Shown: piece by piece, positions 8,486-18,532 of the stretch
Numbering within the stretch: position 1 is the first letter of the stretch
Layout of the letters: every line of letters starts with the position of its first letter
NCBI GenBank assembly: GCA_000431795.1
Contig: FR887372.1
Coordinates: forward strand, 17,276 to 81,275
Reading direction: 5' to 3'
DNA from: Clostridium sp. CAG:302
GTDB taxonomy: Bacteria; Bacillota_I; Bacilli_A; RF39; UBA660
Length of the DNA: 64,000 nucleotides
Translations under genes and position numbers: made by a program
Notes under the pieces: generated by a model
The model's database searches: none
Told to the model about the DNA's origin: nothing
Seen by the model: only the letters and a program-made list of their open reading frames with translations

Positions 8486-10252
8486 TTATTCTACCGTTAC
8501 AGATTTAGCAAGGTTTCTAGGTTTATCGATATCACAACCTTTTAATTTAGCTATATTATAAGCAAGTAATTGCATAGGTATTATTGCCATTAATGGATTT
8601 AAAACCTCATTATAATCATCTAATAATATTTTATACTTAGAAAAATCATCATCTTTAATATTGGTAATAGTTACAATATTTGCTCCACGAGACTCTACTT
8701 CTTTTAGATTGCTAATAGTTTTTTCACTAATTTCTTTATCAGTAACTACTGCGATTACACCAAAGTCTTTATCTATCAAAGATATACTACCATGTTTTAA
8801 TTCTCCTGCTTGAAAGGCTTCACTATGTATATAAGATATTTCTTTTAGTTTAAGACTACCTTCCATAGCCAAGTAATAATCTACTAATCTACCTAAATAG
8901 AAGATATTCGTTTTATTAACCATTATTTTAGATATTTCTTCATAATTATATTCATTAATATATTTAGTAAATATATTAGGAAGTAGTTTTAAACTATTAA
9001 TAGTTTCTTCTTCAATACTACTACCTTTAATAGCTAAAAATAATAGTACTAATACTTGGGCTAGATATGCTTTAGTGGTAGCTACTGCTACTTCAATACC
9101 AGCCTCAGTATATATAACATATTTAGCTTCCCTTGCTATTGAAGATTCATGTCTATTTACTATAGCTAAAGTATCAATATTATTCTCTTTAGCTAATTTT
9201 AATGATGCTAATGTATCAGCAGTCTCACCTGACTGTGATATAAGTATAACTAAAGTATCTTTATCAAAGAAATTAGTTTGATATCTATATTCTGATGCAA
9301 AGTATACATTAACTCTAATATTAGCAAATTTTTCAATATAATATTTACCAAGTTGTCCTGCAAAAGAAGCACTACCACAAGCAACAATATCAATATTTTT
9401 ATATTTCTTTATATCAAAGATATCTTTTACTTTGTTATTTTCAGTATATAAATTAAGTAATTTCTTTACAAGTTCTGGTTCTTCATTAATTTCTTTTAAC
9501 ATAAAATGATCATAGCCATTCTTACTAATAGTTTCCTTTTCTAAAGGAAATTCTTTTACTGTCTTTTGTATTTCTTTCCCTGCTCTATTATAATACTTAA
9601 CGTTATCTTTAGTTAAATATACTACGTCGTAATTATCAAGTACTACATATTTATTAGTTATATGCACAATAGCGGGTATATCACTAGCAAGAACATTTTC
9701 ATTCTCTCCAATGCCTACGATTAAAGGACTATCTTTTCTAATACCAAAGATAATATCTTTATAATCATCATTTATAATATTAAAAGCATAACTACCTTTA
9801 AGAATATGAGTAATTTTATTTAATACTTTAATCATATCTTTCTCTTTATTATAGACATCATCTATAACAGCAGCAGCTACTTCAGTATCAGTACCAGACT
9901 TAAATACATATCCTTTCTTTGTTAGTTCTTTTTTCAACTCATCATAATTTTCAATAATTCCATTATGTACTAATGTTATTTTACCCTGTCTATGAGGATG
10001 AGCATTTATATCATTAGCCTCTCCATGAGTAGCCCATCTAGTATGAGATATACCAATATTAGTATCCTCATCATAATTTATATTTTCTTCAAGATTCTTA
10101 ATAGGGCCTTCCTTTTTAATTATCTTGATTTCATCATCTTTTATATAAGCAATACCTGCCGAATCATAACCTCTATATTCTAAAGATTTTAAACCTGTAA
10201 GTATTTTATTTAACGCTTTTTTATTTCCTGCATAACCTACGATGCCACACAT
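8486..10252 (-). CDS. glmS: Glutamine-fructose-6-phosphate aminotransferase
   Basis: Makes glucosamine-6-phosphate for cell-wall precursors. The N-terminal glutaminase domain begins MCGIVGYAG with the nucleophilic Cys2, and has LEYRGYDSAG and THTRWATHG-like signatures. Two SIS sugar-isomerase domains follow (CGSASFAGQ, ISQSGETADTLASL; EAFQAGELKHG) and the end reads KPRNLAKSVTVE, which is typical. The length of 588 aa is normal. It is regulated by the glmS ribozyme just upstream and closed by a terminator directly after the stop, so it is monocistronic. Confidence 0.97.
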   Translation of the reverse strand: MCGIVGYAGNKKALNKILTGLKSLEYRGYDSAGIAYIKDDEIKIIKKEGPIKNLEENINYDEDTNIGISHTRWATHGEANDINAHPHRQGKITLVHNGIIENYDELKKELTKKGYVFKSGTDTEVAAAVIDDVYNKEKDMIKVLNKITHILKGSYAFNIINDDYKDIIFGIRKDSPLIVGIGENENVLASDIPAIVHITNKYVVLDNYDVVYLTKDNVKYYNRAGKEIQKTVKEFPLEKETISKNGYDHFMLKEINEEPELVKKLLNLYTENNKVKDIFDIKKYKNIDIVACGSASFAGQLGKYYIEKFANIRVNVYFASEYRYQTNFFDKDTLVILISQSGETADTLASLKLAKENNIDTLAIVNRHESSIAREAKYVIYTEAGIEVAVATTKAYLAQVLVLLFLAIKGSSIEEETINSLKLLPNIFTKYINEYNYEEISKIMVNKTNIFYLGRLVDYYLAMEGSLKLKEISYIHSEAFQAGELKHGSISLIDKDFGVIAVVTDKEISEKTISNLKEVESRGANIVTITNIKDDDFSKYKILLDDYNEVLNPLMAIIPMQLLAYNIAKLKGCDIDKPRNLAKSVTVE

Positions 10253-10309
10253 AATTTTTAACCTCCTCTTATATATGATTATTATCTTGTTACAATTTTG
10301 ATTTTGTTT

Positions 10310-10403
10310 TTTTATAATAATCTAATGAGCATATACACCCAATGTAGTATCCGCCGAAAACTCGATAACTACATACCTCGTTAACTATTTCTAGTCTGGC
10401 GCT
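10310..10403 (-). ncRNA. glmS ribozyme (self-cleaving riboswitch)
   Basis: On the minus strand the leader reads AGCGCCAGACTAG, then GTTAACGAGG, then TTATCGAGTTTTCGGCGGAT, then ACTACATTGGGTG. These are the conserved core segments of the glmS ribozyme in order. P2 is the hairpin ACTA-GAAA-TAGT, and ATGTAGT/ACTACAT closes a further stem. Cleavage is expected between A (10403) and G (10402). When glucosamine-6-phosphate is high the RNA cuts itself and the glmS message is degraded. The 3' boundary is approximate. Confidence 0.95.
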
Positions 10404-10446
10404 AATTTATATTTTCTTCTCCCTTCTATAATATAAACTTTATTAC

Positions 10447-10475
10447 ATTATATCAGAATATTAAAAACGTGTAAA
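10447..10475 (-). promoter_or_regulatory. Promoter for glmS
   Basis: -35 TTTACA (10470-10475), 17-base spacer, extended -10 TGATATAAT (-10 hexamer 10447-10452). Transcription would begin about 40 bases before the ribozyme cleavage site. Confidence 0.8.
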
Positions 10476-10502
10476 CATCTGTAGTTACAATTAACTATTG
10501 GT

Positions 10503-11165
10503 TTACACATTTCTATCCTCAAAAAAGTGTAGTAAATTGGGATGTTTAACTAATTTTTTAGTAACATGACTAGGTAAATTATCTACATCAGGATTAAATA
10601 AATCCATCATTTTACCGATACTATTGGGAATATATTTAGTTATTAAAATGTTATATAAAGCATTCCTATATGCTCCTTTAAAACATCTACATAGTTCTTC
10701 TTTATTTAATTCTATTAATTTATTTCTACTAAGGGTAGACTTTTTATAATTATCAAAATCAATTACCTTAATACCATTCTTACCAAATATTATATTACTA
10801 AAGTTCATATCACCAATTAATATACTATTTTCTGATAATATTATAACATCTCTATATATCTTTATAAAACTATCTATAATATAGTATGTATCTATATTTA
10901 GAATATCTTCGATAAATGGTTCATAATACTCCATAGTATAACTAGTTATTTGACCTCTTATAGTATTAAATACATAATCATATAATTTAACTAAAGACTC
11001 TAAATCTAAACTCTTAATAGTATTAAATACCCATTCATCTATAACATGATCTTTAATAGTGGTCATAGTATATTCTTCATATACTTTTTGACATATTTTG
11101 TTATCAATATTTTTTACACTAGCGTGTGTACCCCACATTATACTCTCATCATATAAATTTTTCAT
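10503..11165 (-). CDS. APH-like kinase-fold protein
   Basis: A 220-residue protein with the catalytic loop IGDMNFSNIIF (Asp119, Asn124) followed by VIDFDNY (Asp136). This is the GDxxxxN + DFD pattern of aminoglycoside/choline/homoserine phosphotransferases and other kinase-like folds. The N-terminal lobe is short and no Gly-rich loop is obvious, so the nucleotide site may be atypical. It is last in a unit with two HExxH proteins and overlaps the previous gene by 17 bases. Substrate unknown; resistance should not be assumed from the fold. Confidence 0.6.
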   Translation of the reverse strand: MKNLYDESIMWGTHASVKNIDNKICQKVYEEYTMTTIKDHVIDEWVFNTIKSLDLESLVKLYDYVFNTIRGQITSYTMEYYEPFIEDILNIDTYYIIDSFIKIYRDVIILSENSILIGDMNFSNIIFGKNGIKVIDFDNYKKSTLSRNKLIELNKEELCRCFKGAYRNALYNILITKYIPNSIGKMMDLFNPDVDNLPSHVTKKLVKHPNLLHFFEDRNV

Positions 11166-11958
11166 AAGTCTGCTCCTTATTTTTAATTAAATAATATTCT
11201 TCTTTATTTAAAGGTAGCCCTTTTATTAATCTTTCCTCTAGTGAAAGACTTCTCTTTGTTTTCATTAATATTTTATTAGTATTATTTCTAGTAATAGGAA
11301 TACCACTATATGATATCTTACCTCCAGTAATAGTTAAAAGTTCCAATAAAGGACAACTATTCTTTGAATAATATTCTTTTATTAATCTATTATATTTGCT
11401 ATTAAAAACATTTATAATATATCTAGTAGTAATCTCAGACATATCTAAGAATGTTCTTATTTTATTACAACTAATTATATTAGCCTCTCTTTCTATAGAA
11501 AATAAATCATGATGTTTTTTATATACACTAGGATATACTTCTATCGCAATATTATTGATCTCAATTAGTTTTCTTTCAAAACTATCTTGAGGTAAAGTAT
11601 TAGCCTTTTTATTTTGAATAACATGTTCTATCTCGTGAAAGATAACTTCTAATACACTTAAACATATAAATAAGTATTTATCAAAATAATCAGAACTAGT
11701 ATCATATATTCTTTTATGTATTTTATAGATATCAGAATAATCTTTAATCATTTTGTTTATATTAAACTTTAATATTCTGCTTTCATAAAAGTAAGAGGCT
11801 AAGGCTATATTTTGATAATTATAATCTATATCTTTTACATACTCTATTAGCTTTTCTTCTTTAATTATTATACTTATAATACTATCTATAAAATTATCAT
11901 CAGGTACTTTTTTATTAATGGTATAAGTATAGATAATATTCAATAGTTCTTCATACAT
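11149..11958 (-). CDS. HExxH-motif protein, paralogue of the next gene upstream
   Basis: A 269-residue soluble protein with FHEIEHVIQ (His108, Glu109, His112) and, about 45 residues on, HDLFSIEREAN, which could supply a third zinc ligand. It starts MYEELLNIIYTY, very like its neighbour's MYTELLNIIYTY, and shares the KDIDYNY, HDLF and LLELL segments. It is therefore a tandem duplicate that has diverged. The combination suggests a zinc-dependent peptidase, but I cannot name the family. Co-transcribed with the paralogue and the kinase-like gene. Confidence 0.6.
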   Translation of the reverse strand: MYEELLNIIYTYTINKKVPDDNFIDSIISIIIKEEKLIEYVKDIDYNYQNIALASYFYESRILKFNINKMIKDYSDIYKIHKRIYDTSSDYFDKYLFICLSVLEVIFHEIEHVIQNKKANTLPQDSFERKLIEINNIAIEVYPSVYKKHHDLFSIEREANIISCNKIRTFLDMSEITTRYIINVFNSKYNRLIKEYYSKNSCPLLELLTITGGKISYSGIPITRNNTNKILMKTKRSLSLEERLIKGLPLNKEEYYLIKNKEQTYEKFI

Positions 11959-11973
11959 AATACTACTCCTATA

Positions 11974-12759
11974 TCATTTACTATTTATTTTAGTTAATTC
12001 TTTTTTAGTAATAGGTAAACCAAATAATATTCTATTATCAAGAGAAACTTCATTCTTAACCCTTCTTAATAATTTTTTACTATTTTCTTTATTAATTAAA
12101 ATATCTTCATAATATAGATGAATTCCAGAAATATTAATATATTCAAGTAATGGTATATTTTTATGTATATAATAATTGGTAATAAACCAATTATATTCTT
12201 TAACAAAAACTTCATTTATAAATAAAGAAAAAGCACCATCTATTTTTAATATTTCTATTAGTTTACTAGTACTATTTATAATAGCCATTCTTTCCGTAGG
12301 AAATAAGTCATGCTCTTTTCTATAAAAATCAGGATTAATAGATATTATATCAAGACTATTTTGAATTAAACTTTTTTCAAAAGTATTTCCATTAGTAGTT
12401 TCTAATGTCTTTATTTGTTTTGCATGTTCTAATTCGTGTAATATAGTTAAAATAAACATTAAAGATAAACAAATATATTCTTCTAAATCACTTATATTTA
12501 TTATTGGTTCATAAGAATTTTTATAAAAATTAAAACTTTTTTTAGCATATTCGAGTATATTAGCAACATTAAATCTTAGTGTTTTAGAGGTAAACCCATA
12601 TGCAGCATTATAATCATAATTATAATCTATTTCCTTAATATATTCTCTTAAATTATCTTTATTAATAGCTATATCTAAAACATCCTCTAGAAAATGTTTA
12701 TCTGGTTCTTTATAATTAAAAACATAAGTATAGATAATATTTAATAATTCTGTATACAT
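11974..12759 (-). CDS. HExxH-motif protein, first of a tandem pair
   Basis: A 261-residue protein with LHELEHAKQ (His108, Glu109, His112) and EHDLFPTERMA about 45 residues later. I start it at 12759 (MYTELLNI), behind GGAGG with a 5-base gap; the upstream in-frame ATG at 12771 overlaps that site. It is the promoter-proximal gene of a three-gene unit with its paralogue and the kinase-like protein. The unit occupies the place after rplQ where many Bacilli carry the ECF transporter genes and truA. Function unknown; zinc peptidase inferred from the motif. Confidence 0.6.
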   Translation of the reverse strand: MYTELLNIIYTYVFNYKEPDKHFLEDVLDIAINKDNLREYIKEIDYNYDYNAAYGFTSKTLRFNVANILEYAKKSFNFYKNSYEPIINISDLEEYICLSLMFILTILHELEHAKQIKTLETTNGNTFEKSLIQNSLDIISINPDFYRKEHDLFPTERMAIINSTSKLIEILKIDGAFSLFINEVFVKEYNWFITNYYIHKNIPLLEYINISGIHLYYEDILINKENSKKLLRRVKNEVSLDNRILFGLPITKKELTKINSK

Positions 12760-12860
12760 AACATCCTCCAAGTATCTAATATACTATCATAAAAGTTCTA
12801 AATAGTAAAGAAAAAACACCTATATAAATGTTAGTTTTTTTATTAATTATATATAATTAT

Positions 12861-12913
12861 CATAACATAGACCCTAGGCTATGTTATGCCTCTTAAGACC
12901 TTGGCTTAAGAGG
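12861..12913. repeat. Twin-hairpin element, copy 3
   Basis: Hairpin 12861-12888 (CATAACATAG, loop ACCCTAGG, CTATGTTATG) and hairpin 12889-12913 (CCTCTTAAG, loop ACCTTGG, CTTAAGAGG). It uses the same stems as the copies at 45587, 47788 and 51988. Confidence 0.85.
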
Positions 12914-12919
12914 AAAGAA

Positions 12920-12951
12920 AAAGAGATACCTAAATTAATAGATATCTCTTT
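12920..12951 (-). terminator. Terminator of the S10-spc-alpha operon
   Basis: Stem AAAGAGATA (12920-12928) / TATCTCTTT (12943-12951), followed on the minus strand by TTTTCTTT, just after the rplQ stop. Confidence 0.8.
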
Positions 12952-12956
12952 ATATA

Positions 12957-13298
12957 TTAAACTAGTTCTAAAATAACTTCTAGAGCAGAGTCTCCTTTTC
13001 TTTCAGTCATCTTAATAATTCTAGTATAACCACCATTTCTATCTTTATATTTAACTGCTAAATCATTAAATACTTTATCAACGGCTTTCTTATCATTATG
13101 TAAAAATGCAAGGGCAAGTCTTCTTGATACTAAAGTACCTTTTTTACCATAAGTTACCATTTTATCAAAACTCTTTCTAACTTCTTTAGCTCTAGTTTCA
13201 GTAGTAACTATTCTTTCATTTTCAATTAGTTGTTTAGTTAAAGTAGCTAACATACTTCTTCTATGTTTATTATCTCTACCTAATTTTCTATATGCCAT
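12957..13298 (-). CDS. rplQ: 50S ribosomal protein L17
   Basis: 113 residues beginning [25 protein letters not shown], the conserved N-terminus of bacterial L17, and ending in the ALEVILELV strand. It binds 23S rRNA near the exit tunnel. Last gene of the ribosomal operon, 14 bases after rpoA and followed by a terminator, as in other Bacilli. Confidence 0.97.
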   Translation of the reverse strand: MAYRKLGRDNKHRRSMLATLTKQLIENERIVTTETRAKEVRKSFDKMVTYGKKGTLVSRRLALAFLHNDKKAVDKVFNDLAVKYKDRNGGYTRIIKMTERKGDSALEVILELV

Positions 13299-13312
13299 AA
13301 TTACCTCCTCTA

Positions 13313-14275
13313 TTAATTTTCATCTTTAAATGTAAGACCCATGTCTTTAACTTTATCCATTACTTCTTTTAATGACTTCTTACCAAGATTTCTAATCTTC
13401 ATCATTTCATTTTCAGTCTTATCAACTAAATCTTTTAAAGTAAGAATATTAGCTCTCTTTAAGCAATTATATGCTCTTACAGAGAAATCTAAATCATCAA
13501 TAGAAGTCTCTAATATCTTAACAGCAGGGTCTTCACTCTTAGATATCATAAGTCCTGTTTCATCTGCAATTGAGTTAAGTTCAGTTAATACTTCAAAATG
13601 CTCAATTAAGATTCTAGCAGCTAGTGCTAAAGCCTCTTCTGGAGTAATTGAACCATTAGTCCAAACTTCAAGAATTAATTTATCATAATTATTATTTTGA
13701 CCTACTCTAGCATTTTCTACTTCATAGTTAATTCTTTCAATAGGAGAATATAAACTATCAATAGCAATTGCTCCTACTTTAGTCTTATTATTTTGAGCAA
13801 GTATCTTCTTATTATCTTCTGCTACTATATATCCTCTTCCTGATCCAATAGTCATTTCCATATTTAATTTTCCACCTTCAACAAGTGTAGCAATTACATG
13901 GTCAGGATTTAATATCTCTATATCAGCATCAGCTTCGATATCACCAGCAGTAACTACTCCTGGAGTATCTTTTTTAAGTCTTAATATTTTATCATCATCT
14001 TTAGAATGATTTTTAAGTACAATTCCCTTTAAATTTAATACGATAGCAGTAACATCTTCGATAACTCCATCAATCTTTTGAAATTCATGAGCTACTCCAT
14101 CTATTTTAACTGAAGTTATAGCATCACCAGGAAGTGATGATAACATAACTCTTCTAAGTGCATTACCTAAAGTTGTTCCAAATCCTCTTTCTAGTGGTTC
14201 AAGTTCAAATTTACCATAGAAAGAATCCTTTACATATTCTTTTACCTTATAATCTGGTTTTTCAAATTTTAACAT
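13313..14275 (-). CDS. rpoA: RNA polymerase alpha subunit
   Basis: 320 residues. The N-terminal dimerisation domain carries [31 protein letters not shown], and the C-terminal domain (from about residue 250) has two helix-hairpin-helix segments around [17 protein letters not shown] and [11 protein letters not shown]. The latter binds UP elements and activators. Length and placement between rpsK and rplQ are standard. Confidence 0.98.
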   Translation of the reverse strand: MLKFEKPDYKVKEYVKDSFYGKFELEPLERGFGTTLGNALRRVMLSSLPGDAITSVKIDGVAHEFQKIDGVIEDVTAIVLNLKGIVLKNHSKDDDKILRLKKDTPGVVTAGDIEADADIEILNPDHVIATLVEGGKLNMEMTIGSGRGYIVAEDNKKILAQNNKTKVGAIAIDSLYSPIERINYEVENARVGQNNNYDKLILEVWTNGSITPEEALALAARILIEHFEVLTELNSIADETGLMISKSEDPAVKILETSIDDLDFSVRAYNCLKRANILTLKDLVDKTENEMMKIRNLGKKSLKEVMDKVKDMGLTFKDEN

Positions 14276-14296
14276 TAGACACGCTTCCTTTCTTTA

Positions 14297-14683
14297 TTAT
14301 CCACGTCTTCTTTTTGGTGGACGACAACCATTATGTGGAATTGGTGTTACATCAGTTATTGATTCTATTTCTAATCCAGCAGTTTGTAATGATCTAATTG
14401 CAGCTTCTCTTCCAGAGCCTAAGCCTTTTACTTCTACTTTTACTTTCTTCATACCTGCAGCTACTGCATCTCTTCCAGCAGCTTCAGCAGACATACCAGC
14501 AGCAAATGGAGTAGATTTCTTACTACCTTTTACTCCTTGTTTTCCAGAAGAAGCCCAGCTTACAACATTTCCTTCTAAGTCAGTAATAGTTACGATTGTG
14601 TTGTTGAATGTTGAATGAATATGAGCTATACCAGCAGGAATATTCTTTTTAGTTTTTCTTTTTCTTGAATTATATTTTCCCAT
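14297..14683 (-). CDS. rpsK: 30S ribosomal protein S11
   Basis: 128 residues with the conserved [18 protein letters not shown] segment, [15 protein letters not shown] and the end [12 protein letters not shown]. Part of the 30S platform. It lies between rpsM and rpoA with short gaps and a good ribosome binding site (AGGAGG). Confidence 0.98.
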   Translation of the reverse strand: MGKYNSRKRKTKKNIPAGIAHIHSTFNNTIVTITDLEGNVVSWASSGKQGVKGSKKSTPFAAGMSAEAAGRDAVAAGMKKVKVEVKGLGSGREAAIRSLQTAGLEIESITDVTPIPHNGCRPPKRRRG

Positions 14684-14696
14684 ATTTTCCTCCTAA

Positions 14697-15062
14697 TTAT
14701 TTTTTCTTATTAGCAACAACTTTTCCTTTACCCTTACGAGTTCTAGCATTTCTACTAGTTCTTTGTCCTCTTACTGGTAAATTCTTTTTATGTCTTGTAC
14801 CTTGATAAGAATTAATTTCCATCTTAGTTTTAATATTTAAGTTAATTTCTCTTCTTAAATCGCCTTCAGTTAAGTATTTATCTACTTCTTTTCTAATTCT
14901 AGAAAGTTCATCATCAGTTAAATCCTTAGCTTTTTTATTTAAGTCAACTTTAGCATCATTAAGAATTGTTTTAGATAATTGTCTTCCAATACCATAAATG
15001 TATGTAAGAGATATCTCAATTCTTTTGTCGTTAGGTATATCTACACCTTTAATTCTTGCCAT
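14697..15062 (-). CDS. rpsM: 30S ribosomal protein S13
   Basis: 121 residues beginning [26 protein letters not shown] and ending in the basic [17 protein letters not shown] tail that contacts tRNA in the P site. Standard length and position after rpmJ. Confidence 0.98.
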   Translation of the reverse strand: MARIKGVDIPNDKRIEISLTYIYGIGRQLSKTILNDAKVDLNKKAKDLTDDELSRIRKEVDKYLTEGDLRREINLNIKTKMEINSYQGTRHKKNLPVRGQRTSRNARTRKGKGKVVANKKK

Positions 15063-15080
15063 ATTATTATTTCCTCCCTA

Positions 15081-15194
15081 TTAACCTTGTTTTTGTTTGT
15101 GTTTTGGATTTTCACAAATAACCATTACTTTACCTTTTCTTTTAATAATTTTACATTTGTCGCATATTTTCTTTACGGATGCTCTTACTTTCAT
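15081..15194 (-). CDS. rpmJ: 50S ribosomal protein L36
   Basis: A 37-residue ORF starting [20 protein letters not shown] and continuing to a [11 protein letters not shown] end. The C-x2-C...C-x4-H pattern is the zinc ribbon of the C+ form of L36. Ribosome binding site GGAGGGATGA precedes the ATG at 15194. It sits between infA and rpsM as in nearly all Bacillota. Confidence 0.97.
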   Translation of the reverse strand: MKVRASVKKICDKCKIIKRKGKVMVICENPKHKQKQG

Positions 15195-15206
15195 TATTCA
15201 TCCCTC

Positions 15207-15425
15207 CTATTTCTTATTATATACAATACGCCCTTGTGTTAGATCGTATGGTGACATAGCTAAAACCACAGTATCACCTGGTAAGATACGTATGTTGTTC
15301 ATGCGCATTTTACCAGAAACATGGGCAACTACTATGTGGCCTCCATCAAGTTCAACTTTGAATTTTCCCTGTGGTAAATTATCAAGTACTTTTCCTTCTA
15401 CTTCGATTAACTCTTCTCTACTCAC
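15207..15425 (-). CDS. infA: Translation initiation factor IF-1
   Basis: An OB-fold protein that binds the A site during initiation. The body ([45 protein letters not shown]) is unmistakable. An ATG at 15434 would give 75 residues but has the AGGAG site directly abutting. A GTG at 15425 has AGGAG at 9 bases and gives exactly the canonical 72 residues, so I prefer GTG. Either way the start overlaps the end of map, coupling the two genes. Confidence 0.93.
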   Translation of the reverse strand: MSREELIEVEGKVLDNLPQGKFKVELDGGHIVVAHVSGKMRMNNIRILPGDTVVLAMSPYDLTQGRIVYNKK

Positions 15426-16176
15426 ATTTATCATCTCCTGTTAGTATTTCATAACCATCGTCAGTAACAATAATTGTATGTTCAAAATGAGCTGATGGTT
15501 TATTATCACCTGTAACTATTGTCCAATCATCATCAAGTAAATATATTTTAGCAGTACCTAAATTAAGCATAGGTTCTACGGCAATAGTCATTCCTTTTTT
15601 TAAAATTATTCCAGTACCCGCTTCTCCATAGTTAGGTACTTCTGGATCCTCATGCAAATGTGATCCAATACCATGACCTACTAGTTCTTTAACAACTCCT
15701 AGTTTATGTTTTTTAGCATATTCTTCAATAGCATTAGATACATCTCCAAGATGAATTCCATCTTTTACTTTACTTAATCCTTCATATAAAGCCTTCTCAG
15801 TATGAGTAAGTAAATATTCTTTCTCTTTTGATACAGTTCCTACTCTATAACTCCAAGCAGAATCACCATGATATCCTTTGTAGCAGGCACATATATCTAA
15901 AGTTACAATATCACCATTCTTAAGCTTTCTTTTCCCCGGTATACCATGTACTACTTCTTCATTAACTGAAATACATATACTCGCAGGATAACCTTCATAT
16001 CCTAAACATGATGGAGTAGCATCTCTACTTATAATATAGTCATGAGCTAGTTTATCTAACTCACCAGTAGTAATACCAGGTTTAATATAAGGTTTTAAAT
16101 ACTGATGAGTATCATAAACTATTCTTCCTGCCACTCTCATTAAGGATAATTCATAATCACTTTTAATAGTTATCAT
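15418..16176 (-). CDS. map: Methionine aminopeptidase type I
   Basis: Removes the initiator methionine. 252 residues with the pita-bread metal ligands visible: [16 protein letters not shown] (two Asp), [16 protein letters not shown] (His), and Glu residues in AVEPML and FEHTI. It lacks an N-terminal zinc finger, so it is type Ia. Start overlaps the adk stop by ATGA. Usual position between adk and infA. Confidence 0.97.
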   Translation of the reverse strand: MITIKSDYELSLMRVAGRIVYDTHQYLKPYIKPGITTGELDKLAHDYIISRDATPSCLGYEGYPASICISVNEEVVHGIPGKRKLKNGDIVTLDICACYKGYHGDSAWSYRVGTVSKEKEYLLTHTEKALYEGLSKVKDGIHLGDVSNAIEEYAKKHKLGVVKELVGHGIGSHLHEDPEVPNYGEAGTGIILKKGMTIAVEPMLNLGTAKIYLLDDDWTIVTGDNKPSAHFEHTIIVTDDGYEILTGDDKCE

Positions 16177-16826
16177 TTAATTACCTTCTCTACTTCTTCA
16201 AAAACTTCATCTGAATTTTTATCAGTAACATTAATTTTAACTAAATTATTCTTCTTCTCATAATAGTCCACTAGAGGGAAAGTTTCATTCATATAAGTAT
16301 TAAATCTATTTATGAATGTCTCCTCATTATCATCACTTCTAGATTTCAAAGGACTACCACAGCTATCACATATTCCTTCTTTGACAGGAGATAATTCCTT
16401 ATTTAGTAAGTTATAAGATAAACCACACTTAGAACATACCAATCTAGATAATGCTCTTTGCATAGCAACATCTTTATCAATATCTAAAAGTATTACCTTT
16501 CCTAAATCAAAATCTAATTCTTCAAGTAACTTGTCATAGACAATTGCTTGATTAACGTTTCTAGGATAACCATCTAAGATATAGCCTTTTTTACAATCTT
16601 TACTTGATAATCTCTTTTTTAATAATTTAGTTATCACTTCATCTGAAACAAATTCTCCTCTAGCCATAGCATCTTTTATTTCAAGACCAAGCTTAGTTGA
16701 ATTCTTTATTTCATCTCTTAAAAGATCGCCAGTTGATATATGAGGAATATTATATTTGTCACAGATTCTTGCAGATACTGTTCCTTTACCCGCAGCTGGT
16801 GGGGCAATAAATATAATATTCTTCAT
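16173..16826 (-). CDS. adk: Adenylate kinase, zinc-type LID
   Basis: Interconverts AMP+ATP with 2 ADP. P-loop APPAAGKGT near the N-terminus, STGDLLRDEI for AMP binding, YILDGYPRN, and a LID with CSKCGLSYN..CDSCG, the four-cysteine zinc form common in Gram-positives. 217 residues. It overlaps secY by one base and map by four. Confidence 0.97.
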   Translation of the reverse strand: MKNIIFIAPPAAGKGTVSARICDKYNIPHISTGDLLRDEIKNSTKLGLEIKDAMARGEFVSDEVITKLLKKRLSSKDCKKGYILDGYPRNVNQAIVYDKLLEELDFDLGKVILLDIDKDVAMQRALSRLVCSKCGLSYNLLNKELSPVKEGICDSCGSPLKSRSDDNEETFINRFNTYMNETFPLVDYYEKKNNLVKINVTDKNSDEVFEEVEKVIK

Positions 16827-18088
16827 TATCTAGCTCCTTTATAATTTCTATTAATTAAACTACTTTCTAATTGTTTACAAGTCTCAATAGCAACTCCTAC
16901 AACGATAAGTACTCCAGTACCACCAATACTAACTGATGCTGGAAGTCCAGTAGATATAAAACTACTGAATACAATTGGAAGCCCTGCTATTGCAGCAATA
17001 AATGATGAACCTAAGAAAGTAATTCTATAAAGTATTTTCTTAATATACTTCTCAGTTTCTACTCCAGGTCTAATACCAGGAATATATCCACCACTCTTAT
17101 TTAAGTTCTTAGCAAGTTCTTTTGGATTAATTTGCATATTAGTATAGAAATAACCAAATACAAATATTAATATTATATAAAGTACAAATCCTGTTGGAGT
17201 AGTATAATTTATATAATTAGTTACAAACTTAGTAAATCCAGAATCATTACCTAAGATACCACCAATAAATGTAGGTATTGATAATATTACTGATGCAAAG
17301 ATTACAGGCATTACACCAGCAGAATTTAATTTAAATGGAATATAGCTTTGCTTTTGACCATAAGCAGAAGTTGTTCTATTAGAATATTGTATTGGTATTC
17401 TTCTTTCCGAAGATTCCTCAAATATAACTCCTACTACTATTAATAGATATACAAGCACAAATATTATAAATCCTACTATTCCCATAGCTAATGAGCCAGT
17501 ATGATTTAATATTAATGTCTTAAATGTATCAATAAACATCTTTGGTACTGTAGATATAATACCAGCCATAATAATTAATGATATACCATTACCCATACCT
17601 TTTTGAGTTATTTGATCACCAAGCCATAATAGGAATGCTGTACCACCAGTTAGTATTAAGGCTATCTTTAAGTATTCTACTGTACCAGCACCTTTTACAA
17701 AGGTAAATGCCATAGCAAATCCTTGTAAAAAGGCAAGTACGATACCAATATATCTATTAATTTGATTTATCTTTTGTCTTCCTTGTTCTCCACTATCTTT
17801 AAGTTCAGTGAAGTAAGGAATAATATCCATTTGTAATATTCCAGTAATGATACTAGCGGAAATATAAGGCATAACACCTAGAGCAAATATTGAAAAGTTC
17901 TTAAGTGCTCCTCCACCAATAGCATTAATTAATTCCCATAATCCTAAATTAGATATTGCACCTTCTGTACCTGGAACAGGGATTGTTGTTCCAACAGCGA
18001 ATATTAGTAGTCCAAATAAGGTAAAACCAATTCTTTTCCTAATATCTTTATTTTTAGGACTAAAGATTAATTTTAGATTCTTAAACAT
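16826..18088 (-). CDS. secY: Preprotein translocase subunit SecY
   Basis: The membrane channel of the Sec pathway. 420 residues with ten hydrophobic segments; GVMPYISASIITGILQ, GNGISLIIMAGI and the cytoplasmic loop ERRIPIQYSNR are typical. Located between rplO and adk as in the usual spc operon, butting onto rplO. Confidence 0.98.
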   Translation of the reverse strand: MFKNLKLIFSPKNKDIRKRIGFTLFGLLIFAVGTTIPVPGTEGAISNLGLWELINAIGGGALKNFSIFALGVMPYISASIITGILQMDIIPYFTELKDSGEQGRQKINQINRYIGIVLAFLQGFAMAFTFVKGAGTVEYLKIALILTGGTAFLLWLGDQITQKGMGNGISLIIMAGIISTVPKMFIDTFKTLILNHTGSLAMGIVGFIIFVLVYLLIVVGVIFEESSERRIPIQYSNRTTSAYGQKQSYIPFKLNSAGVMPVIFASVILSIPTFIGGILGNDSGFTKFVTNYINYTTPTGFVLYIILIFVFGYFYTNMQINPKELAKNLNKSGGYIPGIRPGVETEKYIKKILYRITFLGSSFIAAIAGLPIVFSSFISTGLPASVSIGGTGVLIVVGVAIETCKQLESSLINRNYKGAR

Positions 18089-18532
18089 CTAAATCACCTC
18101 AGTTTTTCCACCAATATTTTCTATCTTCTCTTTAGCAGTCTTAGAGAAATTATTTGCTTTAACAGTTAATTTCTTAGTTAAATCACCATTTCCTAAAACT
18201 TTAACACCATCTAATTCTTTCTTTATTAATCCTACTTCTTTAAGTAAAGCAAGATCTACTACTGTACCATCTTCAAATCTATTTAAATCTGATACATTTA
18301 CAGTACTATATACTGTTCTAAACTCATAATTGTTGAATCCTCTTTTTGATAATCTTCTGAATAATGGTAATTGTCCACCTTCAAATCCAGGTCTTACTCC
18401 ACCGCCACTTCTAGCGTTTTGTCCTTTTTCACCTTTACCTGAAGTTTTACCAGTACCAGAACCAGGTCCATGACCAATTCTTTTTCTAGCTTTAGTAGAA
18501 CCTTCTACTGCTTTTAATTCATGTAATTTCAT
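18089..18532 (-). CDS. rplO: 50S ribosomal protein L15
   Basis: 147 residues beginning [26 protein letters not shown] with the glycine-rich [25 protein letters not shown]-binding extension. It follows rpsE directly with a 1-base overlap. The rpmD (L30) gene that normally lies between them is missing here. Confidence 0.98.
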   Translation of the reverse strand: MKLHELKAVEGSTKARKRIGHGPGSGTGKTSGKGEKGQNARSGGGVRPGFEGGQLPLFRRLSKRGFNNYEFRTVYSTVNVSDLNRFEDGTVVDLALLKEVGLIKKELDGVKVLGNGDLTKKLTVKANNFSKTAKEKIENIGGKTEVI

